Part shown: positions 1-6,021 of the stretch, one piece after another
Layout: each line of letters opens with the position of its first letter
Position numbering within the stretch: the stretch's first letter is position 1
Notes under the pieces: model-generated
What the model was told of the DNA's origin: nothing
What the model saw: only the letters and a program-made list of their open reading frames with translations
The model's database searches: none
Made by a program: the position numbers and the translations under genes
Origin: an uncultured Pseudomonadota bacterium
GTDB lineage: Bacteria > Pseudomonadota > Gammaproteobacteria > Burkholderiales > Rhodocyclaceae
Assembly: GCA_903939665.1 (NCBI GenBank)
Contig: CAJAHZ010000341.1
Coordinates: forward strand, 1-6,823
Direction of reading: 5' to 3'
Length of the DNA stretch: 6,823 bases

Positions 1-194
1 CAATGGTCAGCGGCATAAACGTATCCGCCCTGACGCCGCAACCGCACGCGGACGAAACGACCGGCAGCCTCGACGAAATCGAGCGCGGTGTCGTACGCCG
101 CACGTTGGAAGCCCAGGGCGGCAACATTTCAGCAGCGGCGCGCCTGCTTGGCGTCAGCAGGAACACGCTGTACCGGAAACTTGGCCGCCTTTAA
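1..194 (+). CDS. C-terminal end of a sigma-54-type regulator with Fis-family HTH (5' partial)
   Basis: Only the last 63 or so codons are visible and the gene starts before the window; the ATG at 3 is probably internal. The final 40 residues form a Fis-type DNA-binding domain (HTH_8). An acidic first helix (SLDEIERGVVRRTLEAQGGN) is followed by ISAAARLLGVSRNTLYRKL, which is the classic helix-turn-helix that ends bacterial enhancer-binding proteins. In that family this domain follows an AAA+ domain that contacts sigma-54 RNA polymerase, and it binds upstream activating sequences. A short polar linker (residues 1-22 of the visible part) precedes it, as expected between AAA+ and HTH. The AAA+ domain is outside the window, so a stand-alone Fis-like protein is not formally excluded, but the linker and length favour the large regulator (AcoR/NtrC style). 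The target genes cannot be deduced here. It converges on the DUF2339 gene. Confidence 0.78.
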   Translation, partial: MVSGINVSALTPQPHADETTGSLDEIERGVVRRTLEAQGGNISAAARLLGVSRNTLYRKLGRL

Positions 195-199
195 TCAAT

Positions 200-215
200 A
201 GCGGGTTTCCCCGCT
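200..215. terminator. Small GC hairpin between convergent genes
   Basis: AGCGGG (200-205) pairs perfectly with CCCGCT (210-215) around a TTTC loop. It sits in the 24-bp gap between the + strand regulator stop (192-194) and the - strand DUF2339 stop (221-219), the expected place for a shared terminator. There is no proper T-run on either side, so it is a weak intrinsic terminator at best and may simply protect 3' ends. Confidence 0.4.
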
Positions 216-218
216 TCC

Positions 219-2957
219 TCACGCGGCGGACTGGTCCTCTTTTGGCGGCACCGGCGCAAAGTAGCCGGCGGCCAGCACAAGTAGTGCGACGCCGATCAGC
301 GAACCCGTCCACATTGCCGTACCGGCATTCGCCAGATCAACCGCCAGCAGCTTGACGCCCACCACCGCGAGCAGCGCAAACCCCCCATACCAGCCCTGCC
401 GGCTGCCCAGCCGCGTGGCGCGAATCATCAGGCCGATGGCGAGCGCTGACCAGAGCAGCGTAAGCAGACCCTGCAGCAGAGATGAATGGAACAGCGCGTG
501 CGACGTAAAAGGAACGCCGCCCCAGTGGTGCGCAATACGTGCGGACAGGGTGCTGATCCAGACAAATCCGAGAACCGCCGGCACGGCAGAAAGACGTCCG
601 ACCACTTCCCATCCCGGCAGCGGATCATCGCGCAACTGGCTGATCCAGCCGCCAATCGCGGCGAGCACGGCAATTTGCACGAGGTCAAAGGGATTGAGCA
701 ACGGCAGATACGGCAAGCCTGAGCCGCCGCCGGCATGGCTGAAGTTGGCATACAGCGACCAGCAAGCCGCGGCAACGGCCAGAGGCACGCAGGCGGTCGC
801 ACGATAGGCAGTCGACTCTGCAACGAACGGCCACAGGCCGCGCTGAACGCCAAAATCAGCCAGACGCAGACCAATGGCTGCCGCAGCGCCGCCAGCGAGC
901 AAGGGCCACAGACTGACGCCGGGCGCCAGATGCCGCCCGACCCAGGCCAGTTCCTCGCCGGCCAGGGCAACCAGCAGCCACCACATGAGAACGTGTCGCA
1001 CCGCACCAAGCAAAGCCGGGCCTGGCTGCTCCTGTCGCGCCAGCAGCCAGTAATGCACGCCCAGCGCGCACGGCAGAACGATCACCAGATAGCCGGCCAG
1101 CGCATGCCCGTCGCGCAGCACCGATGCCAACGCGACAATGCCAATCAGCGGCAGCAGCAAAACGCCGGCGCTGCGCGGTGCCGGCCAGTCCTTGGGTGCA
1201 CCGTATAGTTCCAGCACGACGAACGACAGTGCGGCAAACAGGAGCGCCAGCGGCAGATGCAGCGAATGCCGGGCAAAGTGCTCAATCTCGTTCCATGCCG
1301 TACCAAGCCACCAGAGCAAAGACCAGGCAAGCAGCAGCGATGCCGACACGACCGGTTTGGGTAATTTACGTAGCAAATTTGCGCCGACAAAACCGGCAAC
1401 GGCGATCAGCAGGCCGCCAATACAAACGTCGTTAAACACCGGCTGCCCATGCCCCAGACCCGGAACCGCATCGAGAAAATAAACACCAGCCGCAACCTGC
1501 ATCGCCGCGCCGAAAGCCTGCGCGACGCGCCGCTCGCGCTGTACGCCGAACCACAGGACGGCGATGCCCTCGACCGCCCACAGCGCCGAGGTGGCTTGCA
1601 CACCAAATGCCAGCGGCACGGCGAGCGTCAGCAAGGCAATGGCGATACCGAGATGACTGCGCTCAAGCAGCCGTATTTCCGGCTCGGGGCGGCGATAGAG
1701 CGGCAGCCACAACGCCAGATAATAAAGACCGGCGAGCAGCGCGCTCCACGCCAGGCCGTAACGATCATTCGCGAGCAATACGGACTGCAGAAAGCTGCCG
1801 GCGAGTGGGGTGCCGAAGACGAGAATGCCTTCGCCCCATCCCTTCCAGCCCGGTGCGCGCAGCAGCGCGGTGAGCGGCGATGCGGCCGAATACATGACGC
1901 AGAAAAGAATCAAGAAACCCTGACAAACGGGGTAGTAGAGCGGCCGATACTGGTCGAACGCCCAGCTCATGCCGACGATCAGCGTCAGGATGAAACCGGC
2001 GACGTTGAGCGCGCGCCACGAACGGAACCAGCCGACCCCGAGGACAAAGGCATTGAGCAAGGCAAAGTAGGCAAACAGCAGCGTCGGATCGCCGCCGCCC
2101 GATGCGGCGAGTACCGGTGCAACAAACGCGCCGGCGATGCCGAACACGGCGAGCAGTTCGCCATCCTGCTTGGCGGCAAGCAGGACACAGCCGACGCCGA
2201 GCGCGGCAAACAGCGCAAAGGCCGCCACATCACCGAGCAGCGCATAACGGGCGAGCATGAAATAGACGATCAGATAGAGGATCGCAAAGCCGCCGCCCTG
2301 CAGCGCGAGGCCGAACATGCGCTGCGTTTTCTGCTCGAGTTGCTCGGCCTTCTGCACCCGTGTCCAGCCGAAAAGGATCATCGCGATGCCCGCTACCGCG
2401 CCGAGCATGAGACGCAACTGGATCGGCATCAGCCCGTACTCAGCAGCCAGGCGCAGACCGGAAGCGATGCCGAAAAAGAGCAGCATGACGCCGACCTTCG
2501 CCAGCAGGTTGCCGGCCAGCAGACGCGACCACAAGGAAGGCGGTTGTGAAGAAAGCGGTTCAGCGGCTTCGCTTGCTGCAGCCGGCTCGACCTCCTGCCT
2601 CGCGGCGGGAACCTCGCGCGGAGCAGCGCAAGGCGCAGGGGCTGCTTCAGCGATTCGATCTGACGGCGAGACCTCTGCCGCGACTGGCTCAGCCATGGAT
2701 TCAGCCGGCTCACCACGCAAGCGTGCAATCTCGGCACGCAAACCCTGCGCATCGCGATACAGCCAGTCGACCTGCGCTTCGAGCGTACGCAAGCGCTGCT
2801 CGGTCGCCGAAGAAGAGGCGCTCGCGCCGCCTCGGCTCATGGTCTCACGCTTCCACAACAGGCCGAAAAGAAGCCCGAGCAAGCCACCAAGCAGCGCGCC
2901 CTCGCCGCCCGCAAGCCCCCCCAACGCCGCGCCAAGCAGCAAGCCAAGAAACCACAT
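219..2957 (-). CDS. DUF2339 family large polytopic membrane protein
   Basis: This is a 912-residue inner-membrane protein. Its parts, in order, are: a glycine/leucine-rich hydrophobic N-terminus (1-34); a predicted coiled coil (about 50-82, containing LRTLEAQVDWLYRDAQGLRA); an Ala/Pro/Glu-rich linker (about 83-140); and then about 26 hydrophobic segments to the C-terminus. Family-type motifs include the NLLAKVGVMLLFFGIASGLR entry to the membrane block, the central WAVEGIAVLWFGVQRERR, and the C-terminal VKLLAVDLANAGT followed by a last helix and YFAPVPP. These match DUF2339 (COG5373 'predicted membrane protein'), whose biochemical function is not established to my knowledge. The reading frame extends 18 codons further upstream, but ATG 2957-2955 is chosen because it has an ideal AAGGAG six bases upstream and leads straight into the hydrophobic N-terminus; the extension would overlap the upstream gene. 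It lies 25 bp downstream of the LplT-PlsC gene and is probably cotranscribed. The family call is firm; the role is unknown. Confidence 0.88.
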   Translation of the reverse strand: MWFLGLLLGAALGGLAGGEGALLGGLLGLLFGLLWKRETMSRGGASASSSATEQRLRTLEAQVDWLYRDAQGLRAEIARLRGEPAESMAEPVAAEVSPSDRIAEAAPAPCAAPREVPAARQEVEPAAASEAAEPLSSQPPSLWSRLLAGNLLAKVGVMLLFFGIASGLRLAAEYGLMPIQLRLMLGAVAGIAMILFGWTRVQKAEQLEQKTQRMFGLALQGGGFAILYLIVYFMLARYALLGDVAAFALFAALGVGCVLLAAKQDGELLAVFGIAGAFVAPVLAASGGGDPTLLFAYFALLNAFVLGVGWFRSWRALNVAGFILTLIVGMSWAFDQYRPLYYPVCQGFLILFCVMYSAASPLTALLRAPGWKGWGEGILVFGTPLAGSFLQSVLLANDRYGLAWSALLAGLYYLALWLPLYRRPEPEIRLLERSHLGIAIALLTLAVPLAFGVQATSALWAVEGIAVLWFGVQRERRVAQAFGAAMQVAAGVYFLDAVPGLGHGQPVFNDVCIGGLLIAVAGFVGANLLRKLPKPVVSASLLLAWSLLWWLGTAWNEIEHFARHSLHLPLALLFAALSFVVLELYGAPKDWPAPRSAGVLLLPLIGIVALASVLRDGHALAGYLVIVLPCALGVHYWLLARQEQPGPALLGAVRHVLMWWLLVALAGEELAWVGRHLAPGVSLWPLLAGGAAAAIGLRLADFGVQRGLWPFVAESTAYRATACVPLAVAAACWSLYANFSHAGGGSGLPYLPLLNPFDLVQIAVLAAIGGWISQLRDDPLPGWEVVGRLSAVPAVLGFVWISTLSARIAHHWGGVPFTSHALFHSSLLQGLLTLLWSALAIGLMIRATRLGSRQGWYGGFALLAVVGVKLLAVDLANAGTAMWTGSLIGVALLVLAAGYFAPVPPKEDQSAA

Positions 2958-2963
2958 GACACT

Positions 2964-2969
2964 CTCCTT
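2964..2969 (-). promoter_or_regulatory. Ribosome binding site of the DUF2339 gene
   Basis: The - strand reads AAGGAG, then six bases (AGTGTC), then ATG at 2957-2955. This strong Shine-Dalgarno lies inside the 25-bp gap after the upstream stop codon and decides the start in favour of MWFLGLLLG over the longer open frame. Confidence 0.85.
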
Positions 2970-2982
2970 TTCCTCTTCGCTC

Positions 2983-4881
2983 TCATTTCCAGTCGCCACG
3001 CAACTCGGCAACCAGCGACTGCAGATATTCCGGCGTCGCCGCCTCGGGCGCTACCGGAGCCCCCACGACCAGACCGATCTTTGAAAACAATCCACGGCGC
3101 AATGGCTTGCGCATTGCCGGGCCATCCTTGCGGCTAAAAAAGCTGCCCCAAAGCCCACGTAACGCAAGCGGAATCACCGGCACTGGCGTCTCGCCGACGA
3201 TGCGCTGAATGCCCGATCGGAAGGGATAAAATTCTCCGTTATCGGTGATCCGCCCTTCCGGAAAGATGCCGACGATTTCACCCGCAGCGAGAGCGCGCGC
3301 CACCTCGGCGAAGGCCGCCTCCATCATTGCCGGATCCTCCTTGGCTGGCGCGATCGGTATCGCGCGCATGTGGCGAAAGACGAAGCTGATCACCGGCGCA
3401 CGGAAGATGCGATGGTCCATCACGAAGCGAATCGGTCGGCGGCTAGCCGCCGTAATGACCAGCGGATCGACAAAGCTGACGTGGTTGCAGACGACTACAG
3501 CAGGCCCCTCATCGGGGATATTTTCCAAACCCTTCTGCTCCAGCCGGTAGATCGAATGGATCAGCAACCAAGCCACAAAGCGCAGGAGAAATTCCGGCAC
3601 CAGTCCGTAGATGTAGATCGCCACACCGGCATTGCATGCCGCCGCAATACCGAACAGCAGCGGAATCGACACCCCGCTACCAAGCAGACCGGCCGCCGCC
3701 AGTGCGCCGACGACCATGAACAGCGCGTTCAGTATGTTGTTGCCGGCGATGATGCGTGCGCGCTGCTCCGGCGCGCTGCGCAACTGAATCAACGCATAAA
3801 GCGGAACGATAAAAAAGCCGCCGAACACCCCAAGCGCAAAGAGATCGAACAACACATGCCAAGTTGAAAACAGGCCGAGCAAAGCGGGTACCGCAAGGGG
3901 TGCACCAGCGGCCAACTGCGCAGGCGAAGCAAAGGCCAGATCCAGGCCGAATAGTGTCAAGCCAATCGAGCCGAACGGCACCAGACCGATTTCAACGCGC
4001 TTGCCGGATAAACGCTCGCAAAGCAGAGAACCGAATCCGATGCCAATCGTAAAGATGGCCAGCAGCAGCGTTACCGAGCTCTCGCCACCACCCAGAACAT
4101 TCTTCGCATAAGCAGGAAATTGCGCGAGAAAAAGCGCGCCGTAAAGCCAAAACCATGAGATGCCAAGAATCGACAGGAAGACCGTGCGGTTCTGGCGCGC
4201 GAAGCCAATGTTGCGCCAGGTTTCGCTCAGCGGATTTAGACTGACAATCAGCTCCGGCACAGGGGCTGGCGCTGCGGGGATACCGCGACTCGTCAAGTAG
4301 CCGGCAACGGCAACAAGCAGTCCGGCATAGGCCACCCATACCGGATCGCCGCCGGCTCCCGCGAGCAGTCCGCCGGCCAGCGTACCGATCAGGATCGCCA
4401 CGAAAGTACCGGCCTCAACCAGCGCATTGCCGCCGACTAGCTCATCCTCTCGCAAATGCTGCGGCAGAATTGCATATTTTACCGGCCCGAACAGCGTCGA
4501 ATGCAGACCGAGCAGAAAGAGCGCAACGAACAGGACGGGCAAGCTGTGCGACGAAAAGCCAAGGGCCGCAACGCCCATGATGACGATTTCCAGCACCTTC
4601 ACCAGTCGCGCCAGTTTCGCCTTGTCATACTTGTCGGCGAGTTGCCCAGCCGTTGCTGAAAAAAGAAAGAACGGCAGGATGAAAATGCCCGCAGCAAGAT
4701 TGCTCAGCACCTCCGGCACCAGCACTGTCCAACTCGCTGCCTGAAAGGTGAGCAATACGATCAGTGCATTTTTGAACAGATTATCGTTGAATGCCCCGAG
4801 AAACTGCGTGCTGAAGAATGGCGCAAAGCGGCGGGATTTCAGCAGGGAAAACTGTGAATCTGGTGTCGATTCTTGGCTCAT
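2983..4881 (-). CDS. LplT-like MFS lysophospholipid transporter fused to PlsC-type acyltransferase
   Basis: A 632-residue inner-membrane fusion. Residues 1-430 are a 12-helix-type MFS domain close to LplT: FLGAFNDNLFKNA near 28-39, the loop 2-3 motif GQLADKYDKAK (79-89), FGPVKYAILPQHL (131-143), GGNALVEAGTF (150-160), and FFIVPLYALIQLRS with ARIIAGNNILNALFMV (about 356-391). Residues about 440-632 are a 1-acyl-glycerol-3-phosphate acyltransferase domain: the catalytic HX4D in NHVSFVD (His467, Asp472), the phosphate-binding FPEGRI (540-545), and VPVIPLALRG (about 567-576). In E. coli, LplT flips lysophospholipid inward and Aas, a PlsC domain plus acyl-ACP synthetase, re-acylates it. Here transporter and acyltransferase are one chain, but no AMP-ligase domain follows. 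The likely role is uptake or flipping and acylation of lysophospholipids or a related lipid; the exact substrate is inferred. The start is ATG at 4881, with GAGG seven bases upstream; a GTG one codon earlier is possible. The ATG overlaps the regulator's TGA (TGATG), which suggests translational coupling. Confidence 0.88.
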   Translation of the reverse strand: MSQESTPDSQFSLLKSRRFAPFFSTQFLGAFNDNLFKNALIVLLTFQAASWTVLVPEVLSNLAAGIFILPFFLFSATAGQLADKYDKAKLARLVKVLEIVIMGVAALGFSSHSLPVLFVALFLLGLHSTLFGPVKYAILPQHLREDELVGGNALVEAGTFVAILIGTLAGGLLAGAGGDPVWVAYAGLLVAVAGYLTSRGIPAAPAPVPELIVSLNPLSETWRNIGFARQNRTVFLSILGISWFWLYGALFLAQFPAYAKNVLGGGESSVTLLLAIFTIGIGFGSLLCERLSGKRVEIGLVPFGSIGLTLFGLDLAFASPAQLAAGAPLAVPALLGLFSTWHVLFDLFALGVFGGFFIVPLYALIQLRSAPEQRARIIAGNNILNALFMVVGALAAAGLLGSGVSIPLLFGIAAACNAGVAIYIYGLVPEFLLRFVAWLLIHSIYRLEQKGLENIPDEGPAVVVCNHVSFVDPLVITAASRRPIRFVMDHRIFRAPVISFVFRHMRAIPIAPAKEDPAMMEAAFAEVARALAAGEIVGIFPEGRITDNGEFYPFRSGIQRIVGETPVPVIPLALRGLWGSFFSRKDGPAMRKPLRRGLFSKIGLVVGAPVAPEAATPEYLQSLVAELRGDWK

Positions 4882-5192
4882 CACGTTGCCTCGCGAATGT
4901 AGTTGAGCACGTTGCCAAGCGCTCCTTCAAGGAAAGTACTGTTAATCCAAAAATAGACTTCCTTGCCCTGTTTTTCGCTGAGCAGGACCTCCGCTTCGCG
5001 CAGAATTTTCAGATGATGAGATACCGTCGAGCGAGCCAGCGTGGACACCTCGGCAATCTGGCCGACATTAAGACGCTCACCTTTCTCAAAGAGCAGAAGA
5101 ATACGCTGCCGGTGCTCATCGCCAAGTGCAGTGAACACCTTGGACATCGCCTTCCATTCGCGAGGAATGGCGCGACGGTAATCTTTTCTCAT
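4881..5192 (-). CDS. ArsR-family winged-helix transcriptional regulator without cysteines
   Basis: A 103-residue protein with the ArsR/SmtB fold. Helix 1 is about 11-27 (REWKAMSKVFTALGDEHRQR), the helix-turn-helix about 43-66 (VGQIAEVSTLARSTVSHHLK, then ILREAEV), the beta-wing about 70-84 (LSEKQGKEVYFWIN), and then a final helix. The STVSHHLKIL recognition helix is diagnostic. There is no cysteine at all, so the classic metal or arsenic CxC-type sensor site is absent; it may sense another ligand or act without one. ATG 5192 is chosen because it keeps helix 1 whole, though its Shine-Dalgarno (AGGA, two bases away) is poorly spaced. ATG 5147, preceded by GGAAGG, is an alternative that would clip helix 1. 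It is the first gene of the operon, preceded by a good promoter with nearby repeats, so autorepression and control of the downstream lipid gene are likely but inferred. Confidence 0.87.
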   Translation of the reverse strand: MRKDYRRAIPREWKAMSKVFTALGDEHRQRILLLFEKGERLNVGQIAEVSTLARSTVSHHLKILREAEVLLSEKQGKEVYFWINSTFLEGALGNVLNYIREAT

Positions 5193-5219
5193 GATCCTGA
5201 TCTCGAAAAACAAAACCTC

Positions 5220-5232
5220 AATTAACTGAATT
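5220..5232. promoter_or_regulatory. Imperfect palindrome in the ArsR leader, possible operator
   Basis: AATTAACTGAATT is a 13-bp dyad with one mismatched pair around the central C. It lies just downstream of the predicted -10 box and before the ArsR start codon, where ArsR-family repressors commonly bind. Short AT-rich dyads arise by chance, so this is only a candidate. Confidence 0.3.
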
Positions 5233-5243
5233 ACATATCGACA

Positions 5244-5271
5244 ATCTTAGACGCATCGACAGGTAAGTCAA
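5244..5271 (-). promoter_or_regulatory. Sigma-70-type promoter of the ArsR/LplT-PlsC/DUF2339 operon
   Basis: On the - strand the -35 box is TTGACT (5271-5266, five of six consensus bases) and the -10 box is TAAGAT (5249-5244, four of six), with a 16-bp spacer. The predicted transcription start is near 5237, giving a leader of about 45 bases before the ATG at 5192. The heptamer TGTCGAT occurs twice, at 5261-5255 in the spacer and 5243-5237 just after the -10, 18 bp apart. Direct repeats flanking a -10 box are a plausible operator arrangement for the adjacent ArsR protein. Confidence 0.65.
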
Positions 5272-5274
5272 GCA

Positions 5275-5300
5275 TTATTTCCCTGAAATATTTTCCTGAA
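5275..5300 (-). repeat. Tandem 13-bp repeat immediately upstream of the operon -35 box
   Basis: The - strand reads TTCAGGAAAATAT followed directly by TTCAGGGAAATAA, matching at 11 of 13 positions. The pair ends three bases before the -35 box (5271-5266), the position of an AT-rich UP element or an activator site. Across the junction, GAAA-TAT-TTTC (5285-5295) also forms a small inverted repeat. The repeat is visible; the regulatory role is inferred. Confidence 0.5.
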
Positions 5301-5328
5301 CAACCGACCTACGCAACCACGATGACAC

Positions 5329-5359
5329 AAAAACAAAGGGCAGCCCGAAGGCTGCCCTT
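5329..5359 (-). terminator. Intrinsic terminator of the HU gene
   Basis: A perfect 10-bp stem, AAGGGCAGCC (5336-5345) with GGCTGCCCTT (5350-5359), closes a four-base loop that reads TTCG on the - strand, giving the very stable C(UUCG)G tetraloop. The stem's final CTT continues into TGTTTTTG, providing the U-tract. It lies 21 bp after the HU stop codon and separates that gene from the ArsR operon promoter. Confidence 0.93.
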
Positions 5360-5380
5360 AAATCGTTAAAGCGAGTGCGA

Positions 5381-5779
5381 TTATTTCTTCTTGGCGACCG
5401 GCTTCTTGGCGGCTGCCGGCTTCGCGGCTGGCTTGGCAGCCGGTTTTTTCGCCGGGGCTGCTTTTGCAGCAGGCTTGGCAGCGGCCTTCTTTGCAACAGG
5501 CTTCTTGCCGGCGACTGCGGCCTTCAGGCCAGCGCCCGCCGAGAACTTTGGTACCGACTTTGCAGCGATCTTCAGCACGGCGCCGGTCTTCGGGTTCTTG
5601 CCGGTGCGCGCAGCGCGCAGGACAGATTTGAATGTACCGAAGCCAATCAGCGCAACAGGATTGCCTTTGGTGATCGCCGCCGTAATCACCTCGGTCAGCG
5701 CGTCGATGGCCTTGTTTACGGCAGCCTTCGAAAGTTCCGCACGCTCGGCCACTGCTTCAATGAGTTCGCTCTTGTTCAT
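5381..5779 (-). CDS. HU-family nucleoid DNA-binding protein with Lys/Ala/Pro-rich C-terminal tail
   Basis: A 132-residue two-part protein. Residues 1-90 are an HU/IHF domain: N-terminal helices MNKSELIEAVAERAELSKAA, the GFGTF turn (46-50), and the beta-arm RAARTGKNPKTG (55-66) with the proline (Pro63) that intercalates into DNA in HU. Then comes IAAKSVPKFSAGAGLKAAV, equivalent to the usual VPxFxxGxxLK end. Residues 91-132 form a low-complexity histone H1-like tail of PAAK/AKKP units, with 15 lysines in 42 residues and no acidic residue. HU dimers bend and compact DNA; the basic tail should add non-specific DNA affinity. The start is ATG 5779 (MNKSEL), six bases after AGGGG; the in-frame ATG at 5785 abuts that Shine-Dalgarno and is unlikely. 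It is monocistronic, with its own terminator. The repetitive tail DNA is prone to length variation. The choice of name (hupA, hupB or other) is not decidable from this window. Confidence 0.92.
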   Translation of the reverse strand: MNKSELIEAVAERAELSKAAVNKAIDALTEVITAAITKGNPVALIGFGTFKSVLRAARTGKNPKTGAVLKIAAKSVPKFSAGAGLKAAVAGKKPVAKKAAAKPAAKAAPAKKPAAKPAAKPAAAKKPVAKKK

Positions 5780-5785
5780 GCCCAT

Positions 5786-5792
5786 CCCCTTT
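5786..5792 (-). promoter_or_regulatory. Ribosome binding site of the HU gene
   Basis: The - strand reads AAAGGGG, then six bases (ATGGGC), then ATG at 5779-5777. The spacing picks MNKSEL as the start; the ATG within the spacer would have no room from the Shine-Dalgarno. Confidence 0.8.
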
Positions 5793-5806
5793 GGTGTGAA
5801 AACTGC

Positions 5807-5836
5807 ATTGTTCCACTAAGTTCGCCAGATTCGCAA
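5807..5836 (-). promoter_or_regulatory. Possible promoter of the HU gene
   Basis: TTGCGA (5836-5831) and AACAAT (5812-5807), separated by 18 bp, each match four of six sigma-70 consensus bases. The -10 lies 27 bp before the start codon, leaving a short leader that just holds the Shine-Dalgarno. A second, weaker pairing (TTGCAG with AACTTA) lies slightly upstream. No better promoter is visible between the repeat array and the gene. Confidence 0.4.
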
Positions 5837-5864
5837 GCCCTGCAACGCGCACGTCACACATTCA

Positions 5865-5877
5865 GACAAATGTTGTC
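5865..5877. promoter_or_regulatory. Short inverted repeat upstream of the HU promoter
   Basis: GACAA (5865-5869) and TTGTC (5873-5877) are perfect inverted arms around ATG. It lies about 30 bp upstream of the proposed -35. The heptamer CACGTCA also occurs twice around it, at 5850-5856 and 5877-5883, exactly 27 bp apart. This could be a regulator site, but short matches like these occur by chance. Confidence 0.3.
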
Positions 5878-5904
5878 ACGTCAGCAACAAAAAACCGAAG
5901 ATGA

Positions 5905-6021
5905 GCGATAGCACGATAGACCAAAATTCTGGCATCAACGCCACAACGCCAAAATCTGGCGCTAGCACCATAGATCCAAATTCTGGCATCAACGCCACAA
6001 CGCCAAAATCTGGCGCTAGCA
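5905..6021. repeat. 54-bp tandem repeat made of ~27-bp palindromic half-units
   Basis: A 44-bp core is identical in two copies, 5924-5967 and 5978-6021, at a period of 54 bp. The sequence before the first copy (5905-5923) is a diverged version of the inter-copy segment, giving a little over two units. Each unit holds two related half-units starting CCAAA and containing TCTGGC, at 5921, 5949, 5976 and 6003, spaced 28, 27 and 27 bp. Each half-unit core is an imperfect palindrome; the best is CGCCAAAATCTGGCG (5947-5961 and 6001-6015). The array lies mainly in the gap between the TonB-like gene and the HU gene, and overlaps the end of the former. Two - strand frames stay open through it only because 54 is a multiple of three. 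It may be a repetitive extragenic palindrome-type element or a protein-binding array; I do not recognise the family. Confidence 0.85.

Noticed and set aside
1449..2549. A 366-codon open frame on the + strand
   Set aside because: It lies wholly antisense to the DUF2339 gene, whose frame shows clear membrane helices and family motifs. Its product is a low-hydrophobicity Arg/Gln/Glu-rich sequence typical of a GC-rich antisense shadow.
2958..3011. An 18-codon N-terminal extension of the DUF2339 gene
   Set aside because: It would overlap the end of the LplT-PlsC gene and place charged residues before the hydrophobic N-terminus, while ATG 2957 has an ideal Shine-Dalgarno.
5193..5213. An upstream TTG start for the ArsR gene adding seven residues
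   Set aside because: The TTG is only two bases from the GAGG that could serve it, and the added residues are not part of the ArsR fold. ATG 5192 is a better choice.
5391..5819. A + strand open frame giving an Ala/Gly/Phe-rich, membrane-like protein
   Set aside because: It is the reverse complement of the HU gene. The apparent hydrophobic repeats are the antisense reading of the Lys/Ala/Pro tail codons.
5905..6021. Possible CRISPR array
   Set aside because: The units are contiguous: the 'spacers' are themselves near-identical, there are only two full units, and no cas gene is present.
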